A stretch of 56,248 nucleotides of DNA. Source: a virus. The position numbers and the translations under genes are program-made. The notes beneath the pieces are model-generated. The model was not told where the DNA came from and did not search any database. It saw only the letters and a list, made by a program, of their open reading frames with translations. The stretch lies in the IMG/VR virus record IMGVR_UViG_3300033149_003977, positions 1 to 56,248 of that record; one strand, written 5' to 3'. Shown piece after piece: positions 23,701-30,427 of the stretch; position 1 is the first letter of the stretch, and each line of letters opens with the position of its first letter.

Positions 23701-24675
23701 ATGGGTTTAATTGATCGGGGCGTATTGCCTTACCAAGAACCCGTTTGGGGGTTCCCTTGGACGGAGACACCCGAAATCGTCGGCGGCGGTGACCATCGCA
23801 TTTTCTACGTCGATCCGGCGCATCCGAATGCGTCGGACTCGAACCAGGGAACTGATCCGCAGTATCCTTTCGCGACGATGACAGCCTGTTTGACGGCGGC
23901 AACAAATCCGCTAATCGCTGCATTCGACACTGTATACCTGTGCAGTGATTTGACCGAATCGGTCATCACGCCGGATTACAGCGTCGGGCCGTCCAACATC
24001 AATATCATCGGTGCAGGGACGACGCTCTACGCGCCGTACTGGGACAGCGATGACAATGCAGCCGCCTGTCTGGACATCCGTGCGCCAGGCTATCGCGTGA
24101 AAAACATTCGATTTGGCGGGCCGACGACCGCGCCTTGCGTTTGGTTACGATGCACGGTGCCGAACGCCGATGACATTTCTATTTTCAGTGTAATCGAGGA
24201 TTGTCAGCTCTACGGTCAGGAGACTGGCCTGAGCGGGATTGACCTTTTTGGCGCACCGTATGAAGTGAAAATCCGTCGTTGTGAATTTTGCTTTTTCCAC
24301 AACGCGGGGGGGACGGCGTGCGCAATCACAGCAACAAACACAGCCTGGGCCGATCCATACAGGATCAAGATAGAAGATTGCATATTCTACGAGAATGACA
24401 ATCATATTGATGCGTCTTTCAACGTGTCAGTGATCAAAAACAATGTTTTCATATCGCAAGGCCAATATCCGGCCACGATCAATGTGGATTTGCGGGGTGG
24501 CACGCGCGGTGAAAACGCGGTCGTGGGGAACCAGTTTCCGGACGATTACAGTCAACCAGGGGGATACTGGGCCAACGCCGGAGCGCCTGGTTGTTGGGCA
24601 GGCAATTTTTCGGAAGACACGGCAGAGGCTGAGGTTGGCGACAACGGATTAACCACTGCGCCTCCTGCGCCATAA
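23701..24675 (+). CDS. Right-handed parallel beta-helix protein 3
   Basis: The 324-residue protein has the same opening as proteins 1 and 2: IFYVDPAHPNASDSNQGTD, YPFATMTACLTAA and FDTVYLCSDLTE (residues about 36-83). Short beta rungs follow with regularly spaced Cys (about 105-260), and a Gly/Pro-rich end. The N-terminal 30 residues look like a virion-binding arm. It is placed directly after the capsid and its small partner, and AGGAGG precedes ATG 23701. Three such proteins in a head module are unusual; the shared opening suggests they arose by duplication or have similar attachment. Confidence 0.8.
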   Translation: MGLIDRGVLPYQEPVWGFPWTETPEIVGGGDHRIFYVDPAHPNASDSNQGTDPQYPFATMTACLTAATNPLIAAFDTVYLCSDLTESVITPDYSVGPSNINIIGAGTTLYAPYWDSDDNAAACLDIRAPGYRVKNIRFGGPTTAPCVWLRCTVPNADDISIFSVIEDCQLYGQETGLSGIDLFGAPYEVKIRRCEFCFFHNAGGTACAITATNTAWADPYRIKIEDCIFYENDNHIDASFNVSVIKNNVFISQGQYPATINVDLRGGTRGENAVVGNQFPDDYSQPGGYWANAGAPGCWAGNFSEDTAEAEVGDNGLTTAPPAP

Positions 24676-24689
24676 TGACGGAGGATGAC

Positions 24690-24815
24690 ATGCCGAAAAA
24701 AAAGAAGTTGACGATCAAACCTGGCGATAGTCCCGAGGCGCGCCGGGAATTGGAGGCAAAATTGCGCGCCGCTTTCCAGAGGCAACAGAAACAAAAACGA
24801 CAAGAACAGGAGTAA
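24690..24815 (+). CDS. 41-residue basic protein
   Basis: A short frame starting at ATG 24690, five bases after GGAGG, encodes a highly charged peptide. It starts with MPKKKKLTIKPG and continues as a basic helical stretch ending in RQEQE. The next gene starts four bases after its stop. The alternative ATG at 24675 overlaps the previous stop and lacks an SD. It is probably real, given the SD and tight packing. The function is unknown; a DNA- or capsid-binding peptide is a guess from charge. Confidence 0.6.
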   Translation: MPKKKKLTIKPGDSPEARRELEAKLRAAFQRQQKQKRQEQE

Positions 24816-24818
24816 TTC

Positions 24819-25259
24819 ATGGCTTGCGTCGGACGGTATGCGACGGCGGACGAGTTCGCGCAACACTTTTGCATGGATTTACCGCTCAGTGCAGAACAAC
24901 AAGCGGCCATTGAACGGAATTTAGATTTGGCAGCGAGTGAAGTCCACGCGGCAATGGCCGCGAACGATATGTGCGATTGCACGCTGGCAGGATGGGCGAC
25001 GACATATCTCAAGACGTTGAACATCCGCGCCGCCGCCGCGCTCTATGATTGTGAATGCGGACGTCCACATCTGACGAATGAGGAACGGCGCGACATCATT
25101 GACTGGACGCAAAACCTGTTGGAAAATGTGCGTATGGGGAACATCGAATTGTGCGACGGGGAAACCGGACGTGAATATCCTGTGGCCGACGCGATAGAGA
25201 TGGCCGTGGACGAATTTTCGACGGCCAGGATCATTTACAACACCAGACGACGGAGCTAA
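24819..25259 (+). CDS. Head-tail connector protein, Mu gp36 / HK97 gp6 type
   Basis: The 146-residue protein is mostly helical, with YATADEFAQHFC at the start, two long helices and ERRDIIDWTQNLLENVRMGNIELC. This matches the adaptor proteins that extend the portal ring (DUF1320/DUF4054-type). It has six Cys or more, several in CxC or CDC pairs (MCDC, CEC), which is uncommon. It lies in the expected place between the capsid and the tail completion genes. AGGAG lies six bases before ATG 24819. Confidence 0.7.
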   Translation: MACVGRYATADEFAQHFCMDLPLSAEQQAAIERNLDLAASEVHAAMAANDMCDCTLAGWATTYLKTLNIRAAAALYDCECGRPHLTNEERRDIIDWTQNLLENVRMGNIELCDGETGREYPVADAIEMAVDEFSTARIIYNTRRRS

Positions 25260-25291
25260 AGAATGTGGGATGAGGCGGCAAAAACAGACGA

Positions 25292-25531
25292 CTGAGGTCA
25301 GTCGAAAAAATAGTAACGCCACGGATTATCTTTGGTCAAGAGGGACTTGTCCTGCTCAAGTATCTTGGCTCGTTCAATGGACGATGGCGCGGGGTCTGTA
25401 CCGAACACCTTTACGAGTTCCGCCGAGAGCAGCGGGAACAATACGTTGATAGACGTGACGTGGAAGGATTCCTGGCGGCCAAAAGGTCAGAAGATGAGCA
25501 ATTATTTGAGGTGGTGAAACACGAATGGTAG
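25292..25531 (+). CDS. Neck-region protein without a normal start codon
   Basis: A well-composed frame ends at TAG 25529-25531 and overlaps the next ATG (25525). It encodes a protein-like sequence with FGQEGLVLLKYLGSF, a charged helix (EHLYEFRREQREQYVDRRD) and EGFLAAKRSEDEQLFEVV. Going upstream, the frame has no ATG, GTG or TTG until the previous in-frame stop. Candidates are CTG 25292 or ATA 25310 (GAGGTC upstream), or a +1 shift at the A6 run 25305-25310 from the ATG at 25270. The order between connector and gp10-like gene suits a head-tail stopper. The coordinates given use CTG 25292 and are tentative at the 5' end. Confidence 0.55.
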   Translation: MRSVEKIVTPRIIFGQEGLVLLKYLGSFNGRWRGVCTEHLYEFRREQREQYVDRRDVEGFLAAKRSEDEQLFEVVKHEW

Positions 25532-26040
25532 CAAAATTTGTGGCAATTACGCCCGGTCCTCTCGGCGTTCCCGAAATGCTCAGGGAAATGCAGCGTGGTC
25601 TCGACAATGTAAAAAAGAACATTATTAAGTTGTACGAGGAAACGTCGGAAACATGGGAACACAAACCAAAGTTCTATTGTGTACGACGACCGCGTCGCCT
25701 TACAAGGAACACCCTCAATGTTCAAATGCGTTTTGGAACAGATGACCAGGTGTGGAATTGGCTTGACCAGGGAACCAGGCCGCACGCCATTTATCCTAAA
25801 AAAGTTGGAGGGACATTAGCTTTTCCGTCGACGTATAGGGCCAAGACAACGCCGAACCGACTTCGATCTAGTGGTGGTGGTTCTAGCGGCCCGACGATTT
25901 TTGCAAAGGGAGTGCAGCATCCGGGCACCAAAGCCCGTCGGTGGAGCAAACTTATAGCGTCCCGAGGCCAAGCAATTGTCAAACGTGAAATGGAACAAGC
26001 AGTATTCCGTGCACGTGCAGGAAGCGGGTTCGCGATCTGA
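25525..26040 (+). CDS. HK97 gp10-like tail completion protein
   Basis: The 171-residue protein matches gp10-like neck proteins: an N-terminal helix (VPEMLREMQRGLDNVKKNI), a beta core with WLDQGTRPHAIYPKK, and the characteristic C-terminal VQHPGTKARRW followed by a helix. Members join the completed tail to the head. ATG 25525 overlaps the preceding stop. No clear SD lies directly upstream, so translation is probably coupled. Confidence 0.8.
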   Translation: MVAKFVAITPGPLGVPEMLREMQRGLDNVKKNIIKLYEETSETWEHKPKFYCVRRPRRLTRNTLNVQMRFGTDDQVWNWLDQGTRPHAIYPKKVGGTLAFPSTYRAKTTPNRLRSSGGGSSGPTIFAKGVQHPGTKARRWSKLIASRGQAIVKREMEQAVFRARAGSGFAI

Positions 26041-26057
26041 ATGGAGGAATAAATGAA

Positions 26058-26492
26058 ATGATTGATAAAACATTCGATAATATAGAAAAATCGGAGGTGG
26101 AAGAGACGAAACCAAAACGAGGAAAAAAAGTCGTTGTGCAAATCATGGATCGACCAAACAAGGACGTCGTGCTGGTTCAGTGGGAAGACAAAGATCGAAC
26201 GCGACGGGGGTTTCTTCCGACACAAGAAGTCTCCGATAACAAGGTAACCGAATCAGCGCTCAAATGTGCCACACCTTATGGTGAATCGTGGGAGGAATTA
26301 TTGGAAGAACCAAACGTGACCAAGAAATCAATCGCCGCCGAAATGCGGAAACATGGGATATGGACGAAAGAAGATTTGCTTGCCAATCCCGTCAAAATCC
26401 TAAAAATTGCGGCGAGAATAGTTGAGCCGACAATTTACGCCTTGGTTCGGCTTTACACGCGAGGAGGCAATAAATGGCAGAGAAACATGTAA
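26058..26492 (+). CDS. Hypothetical neck or tail protein
   Basis: The 144-residue protein has a charged N-terminus (KSEVEETKPKRGKK), a beta segment (VVVQIMDRPNKDVVLVQWED) with GFLPTQEV resembling a small SH3-like unit, and a helical C-terminus. It lies between the tail completion gene and the tail-tube genes, where tail terminators are found, but no terminator family is recognised. ATG 26058 has GGAGGAATAAATGA upstream as SD. Its last 19 bases overlap the next gene. Confidence 0.6.
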   Translation: MIDKTFDNIEKSEVEETKPKRGKKVVVQIMDRPNKDVVLVQWEDKDRTRRGFLPTQEVSDNKVTESALKCATPYGESWEELLEEPNVTKKSIAAEMRKHGIWTKEDLLANPVKILKIAARIVEPTIYALVRLYTRGGNKWQRNM

Positions 26493-28003
26493 CTTCTCAA
26501 TGGAACACAGTCTGGATTCAGAGAAATGGGCCGAACACCAAACCCGAGTTTTTGACCTGTTACGCGATTCCTACGATCACGGATCCCAAAGGTGCAATCA
26601 CTCGGACAAAGTGTTTCGATCCGGCGACCAATCAATGGATTACGGTCGGTGATCGAGTTAGTCCACCCGACGATCCGACGTTGAGTCTGGACGGGTTGAC
26701 GTCTAAAACGGCAGATCTTATAGAGTTGGCCGAGCGGACGGGTTGTCCGTTCGCACTTTATGTCAACTCGTACGAGTGTCCACCGAGGAACGTTTTTCTC
26801 GGATTTGACCGTGGGAAAGTAATCGAATATGCCAGGATCGAGACGGAAACGGAAAATGGATTGACAGCCCGTGATGATGCGGTGGACACAACCCTGGGAT
26901 TTGATCTGAGCGGCGAGAAAATTGAAAAATATTTCTCTTGCACCCTTGACCGACTAACCATCGCCGACACAAATCCTGCACGAGATATAGCGTTTTGCAA
27001 TCAACTGCAATGCCAAGGGCCATGCGGTGAATACAAACCATTGTGCAATGATGGAATAATCGTTTGCAATGCCGCTGCATTAGGAATAGCGAACGTTTAC
27101 TACACGCAGGACGGCGGCATAACCTGGACAGTGACAACGGCGCAACCGTTCATCGCAGATGAACACATTGCGTCCGTCGTATGTTTCCCTATCGCCAAAG
27201 GTGTGACGCGATGGATCGTGGCGCGTGGAACGACAGACGGTGCAAATGAAGCCGAAGTCGCTTATTCCGACGATCTTGGAGACACGTGGACAACTGTAGA
27301 ACAGGGAAGCACAGTCGGCGAATATTATCTGCATTCGGGCAGTCTATTCGCGTTGGACATGCAACACATCTGGGCTGCGTCGAACCTGGGGAACATTTAT
27401 TTTTCCAGTGATGGAGGCGTGACCTGGACAGAACAAACACAACCCAACACAGTTCCGCTGAATTACATTCGCTTTTGCGATTTCAACGTCGGCGTCGCGG
27501 TCGGTGGCGCGACTGGCGCAAGCCAAGTCATCCTGACCACGACCGACGGTGGGGCACATTGGACAGAAGGTAGTTTTGCGAACGGAGGTCCCGCGGCGAC
27601 CGTCATGGCCTATTGCGTCGAGGTCTTAGATAAGAACAGATTTTTTGTTGGGTTTGAGAACGGCGCGCTTTACTACACGCGCGACGGCGGTGCGACTTGG
27701 GCAGAGCGGACTGTGGCAACTCCGGCGGGAATGCTCTCCACGGGTGCGATCTACGACATCATGCGTGTGCCTGGGGATGACTTCTGTCTGTGGATTTGTA
27801 CCCTTTGGGAGGACGGCCAGAGCAATTATTACGGAAGTGTGCAGCGCAGTGTGAATGGCGGATATGATTGGGATGTATGGACGACCGTCGCGCTTGATGA
27901 CGATTCGTGTGGATTGTACGCCATCTGGGCGTGCTCGTTCAATCAGGCGTTTTCGGTTGGGAACACGGAAACAACCGCGATGGTGGTAGAAGTTAGTGAC
28001 TAG
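26474..28003 (+). CDS. Tail-tube-like protein with Asp-box beta-propeller, copy 1
   Basis: The 509-residue protein has two parts. Residues 1-190 form a conserved N-terminal domain in the place of a major tail protein (before the chaperone and tape measure). Residues about 205-509 carry six Asp-box motifs of the form SxDxGxTW, at about 211, 264, 311, 356, 402 and 459 with spacing near 48, as in BNR/sialidase-type beta-propellers. The linker has a Cys-rich stretch (CNQLQCQGPCGEYKPLC). AGGAGG lies eight bases before ATG 26474. The propeller would decorate the tail outside, perhaps to bind surface sugars. The next gene is a close copy. Confidence 0.75.
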   Translation: MAEKHVTSQWNTVWIQRNGPNTKPEFLTCYAIPTITDPKGAITRTKCFDPATNQWITVGDRVSPPDDPTLSLDGLTSKTADLIELAERTGCPFALYVNSYECPPRNVFLGFDRGKVIEYARIETETENGLTARDDAVDTTLGFDLSGEKIEKYFSCTLDRLTIADTNPARDIAFCNQLQCQGPCGEYKPLCNDGIIVCNAAALGIANVYYTQDGGITWTVTTAQPFIADEHIASVVCFPIAKGVTRWIVARGTTDGANEAEVAYSDDLGDTWTTVEQGSTVGEYYLHSGSLFALDMQHIWAASNLGNIYFSSDGGVTWTEQTQPNTVPLNYIRFCDFNVGVAVGGATGASQVILTTTDGGAHWTEGSFANGGPAATVMAYCVEVLDKNRFFVGFENGALYYTRDGGATWAERTVATPAGMLSTGAIYDIMRVPGDDFCLWICTLWEDGQSNYYGSVQRSVNGGYDWDVWTTVALDDDSCGLYAIWACSFNQAFSVGNTETTAMVVEVSD

Positions 28004-28015
28004 GAGGCAATAATA

Positions 28016-29539
28016 ATGGCAAAAACAGTCAACAGTTCGTGGAATGTCGTTTGGATTCAGCCGCAAGGGCCGAACACTGAACCGCAATATCTTACATGTT
28101 ATGCGATTCCAACGATCACGAATCCCCACGGTGCAATTTCACGGACGAAATGTTTTGATCCAGTGTCAAACAAATGGATCATCGCGACCGAACGGACGAC
28201 CGCGCCCGACGACCCGACGTTGAGTCTAGACGGGTTGACGTCCAAGGCGGCAGACCTCATAGAGTTGGCCGAGCGGACAGGATGCCCGTTCGCGCTTTAT
28301 GTCAACTCGTATGAATGTCCGCCGAGGAACGTTTTTCTCGGATTCGACCGCGGGAAAGTAGTCGAATACGCCAGGATCGAAACGGAGACAGAAAACGGTC
28401 TGACGGCACGTGACGACGCGGTGGACACAACTTTGGGATTTGATCTGAGTGGTGAGAAAATTGAAAAATATTTCTCATTAATTCTCGATCACATCACAAT
28501 CGCCGAAGCCGCACCCGCTCTTGACGTGGCATTTTGCAATCAGCTGCAATGCCAGGGGCCGTGCGGTGAATACAAGCCGGTATGCAACGAGGGTGTAATC
28601 GTCTACGCCAACATCGGAGCCGCCACACCGAACGTGTACTATACGCAAGACGGCGGTGCGACGTGGACAGGTACCGCGACAAACCCGTTTGCCGTGAGCG
28701 AAAAAATTTCATCGGTGGTTTGTTTCCCTTGGGATCGATCAACCATTCGTTGGATCGTAGGCCGAGGAACAGCGAGCGCTGGTCCGCTAACCGTTGAGTG
28801 GACAGAGGATCAGGGAACTAATTGGAACTCCGTCACGGTTGGATCAAATAATGGAGAATACATACCGCACTCAGGCGGCTTATTCGCCTTGGACAAGGAT
28901 CACATTTGGGCCTGCACCGATATGGGAAACATCTATTTTTCCAATGACGGAGGTGTCAGTTGGACTGAACAGGTGCAACCAAACACCGATGACCTGAATT
29001 ATATCAAATTTTGCGACGAAAATAACGGCGTCGCAGTCGGCGGGACGAGTGGCGTGAGCCAAGTCATCCTGACCACGACCGACGGTGGAGCGCACTGGAC
29101 GGCAGGCAGTTTCGCGAACGGAGGTCCCGCAGCAACCGTCATGGCCTACTGTGTTGAGATTCTCGACAACCAGCGATTTTTCGTCGGATTCGAGGATGGG
29201 ACGCTTTACTATACACGCGACGGCGGTGTGACTTGGGCGCAACGCACAATCGCGACCCCCGCAGGAGCCACGGCACAAGTGATTTACGACATCATGCGTG
29301 TGCCTGGGGATGACTTCTGTCTATGGTTGAGCACACAGGCGACCAAGAGTGGGCCTGAATACTGGGGCACCGTTCAACGTTCAGTGAACGGCGGATACAG
29401 TTGGGAACTTTGGGAAACGCAAGTTGCATTTGATGACGGGGCGTACGGGATGAACGCACTTTGGGCCTGTTCGTTCAATCACGCATGGAGCGTTGGCAAT
29501 ATAGCGACCAACGGCACGGTAGTGGAAATTTCGGACTGA
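28016..29539 (+). CDS. Tail-tube-like protein with Asp-box beta-propeller, copy 2
   Basis: The 507-residue protein is a tandem paralogue of the preceding gene. Long stretches are identical, such as PDDPTLSLDGLTSK, LAERTGCPFALYVNSYECPP and VFLGFDRGKV, while loops of the propeller differ (VYYTQDGGATWTG, FSNDGGVSWTE, YTRDGGVTWAQ). The RBS (AGGAGGCAATAATA) is also copied. This is a recent gene duplication with diversification, or two isoforms that mix in the tail as in some siphoviruses. It is followed by two palindromes (29545-29605). Confidence 0.75.
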   Translation: MAKTVNSSWNVVWIQPQGPNTEPQYLTCYAIPTITNPHGAISRTKCFDPVSNKWIIATERTTAPDDPTLSLDGLTSKAADLIELAERTGCPFALYVNSYECPPRNVFLGFDRGKVVEYARIETETENGLTARDDAVDTTLGFDLSGEKIEKYFSLILDHITIAEAAPALDVAFCNQLQCQGPCGEYKPVCNEGVIVYANIGAATPNVYYTQDGGATWTGTATNPFAVSEKISSVVCFPWDRSTIRWIVGRGTASAGPLTVEWTEDQGTNWNSVTVGSNNGEYIPHSGGLFALDKDHIWACTDMGNIYFSNDGGVSWTEQVQPNTDDLNYIKFCDENNGVAVGGTSGVSQVILTTTDGGAHWTAGSFANGGPAATVMAYCVEILDNQRFFVGFEDGTLYYTRDGGVTWAQRTIATPAGATAQVIYDIMRVPGDDFCLWLSTQATKSGPEYWGTVQRSVNGGYSWELWETQVAFDDGAYGMNALWACSFNHAWSVGNIATNGTVVEISD

Positions 29540-29544
29540 CAAAC

Positions 29545-29605
29545 AACGGTTTAACCGTTCATAAGATGACGTAAAAATCAAAAAATGTGTGCGCGTACGC
29601 GCACA
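29545..29605. other. Two palindromes between tail-tube and chaperone genes
   Basis: AACGGTTTAACCGTT (29545-29559) and TGTGCGCGTACGCGCACA (29588-29605) are perfect inverted repeats in an 86-base gap in an otherwise tightly packed operon. There is no T run after either. They could be RNA processing or stability elements that separate highly expressed tail-tube mRNA from the rest, or protein-binding sites. Confidence 0.6.
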
Positions 29606-29625
29606 ACTAGAAAGGAAGAAGAACA

Positions 29626-30420
29626 GTGGCAGCGCAAAGAAAAGATCGTTACGTCACAAGCTCGGGTATCGAATTGAAGTTGGTGCCCGTTCGCGACATT
29701 CTCGTGGAGAAATACGTCGAAAAGGCTCGGCGTGAATTCATCGCGCAAGGGAAACAGGTAGACCCTCCCGCGTACACCATCACTACGGCCACGGGGGAAG
29801 TTGAAGGCCCGTTTCCCTTTACGGAAGAAACCCTCGATGATCCTCAAGATCCCATTCAAACTCGGATAAACCACGCCAAGTGGCAACAATATATCGCTGC
29901 TCGCGAGGAATTGGAAGCAGAATTGAATGAGAAGCGATTTGTTGCTTGGATTATGCTTGGCGTGGATTGTGAAGTGCCCGACGATGGGTGGGAGGACAAA
30001 TATGAACTGTTTGGTGTTGAGGTGCCCGACAATCCCTTGGAACGCAAGGCGTTTTGGCTGATTTATGAGGTTCTCGATCAATATGATCGTGGCATGATCG
30101 TTCCTGCATTGCAATTACTCAGCGCTGGACGATTGATAACACAGGAACAGATCGACTTTTTTCGAGAAAATGCTGGCCGTGCGATTGAGAGGGAATCCGC
30201 CGCGCTATTTGAAGACGCTCTCAGTTCCCTTCGGGAAATGGGAAGTGAGTCAAAGATTCATGGAATTGAAAACGGCGAAGGCATGGGGAATCAAGACGCC
30301 GTCGGAATGGGACAGTTTGTCGGGAGACGACAAAGCAGAAATGTTGGCAATGGAGAACGCACTGGATCGGATGCAGGCGTGGGAAATAGCGAACCCATCT
30401 CAGAGGAAACCGAAGGATAA
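29626..30420 (+). CDS. Tail assembly chaperone, zero-frame product
   Basis: The 264-residue product lies directly before the tape measure, where siphoviruses encode a pair of tail chaperones by a programmed frameshift. The first about 200 residues are well formed: VRDILVEKYVEKARREF near the start and the helical KAFWLIYEVLDQYDRG in the middle. After about residue 205 the zero frame becomes Gly/Asn-rich and looks untypical, while the +1 frame becomes typical. The short product helps to load the tape measure. GTG 29626 has AAAGGAAG upstream. Confidence 0.75.
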   Translation: MAAQRKDRYVTSSGIELKLVPVRDILVEKYVEKARREFIAQGKQVDPPAYTITTATGEVEGPFPFTEETLDDPQDPIQTRINHAKWQQYIAAREELEAELNEKRFVAWIMLGVDCEVPDDGWEDKYELFGVEVPDNPLERKAFWLIYEVLDQYDRGMIVPALQLLSAGRLITQEQIDFFRENAGRAIERESAALFEDALSSLREMGSESKIHGIENGEGMGNQDAVGMGQFVGRRQSRNVGNGERTGSDAGVGNSEPISEETEG

Positions 30421-30427
30421 CAGTTAA
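30140..30427 (+). CDS. Tail assembly chaperone, +1-frame extension
   Basis: Frame +1 relative to the chaperone gene is open from 30140 to the TAA at 30425-30427 and encodes a segment typical of the second chaperone product: FMELKTAKAWGIKTPSEWD, then DDKAEMLAMENALDRMQAWE. It is expected to be made by +1 (or -2) frameshifting somewhere between 30140 and about 30250, giving a fusion of about 265 residues. An in-frame ATG at 30170 exists but has no SD. The slippery site is not certain. The stop overlaps the tape-measure start (TAATG). Confidence 0.7.
   Translation, partial: HRNRSTFFEKMLAVRLRGNPPRYLKTLSVPFGKWEVSQRFMELKTAKAWGIKTPSEWDSLSGDDKAEMLAMENALDRMQAWEIANPSQRKPKDNS

Noticed and set aside
30170-30427. 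Independent gene at 30170
   Set aside because: No SD; the sequence is that of a frameshift product of the tail chaperone, and the frame is open upstream of the ATG.
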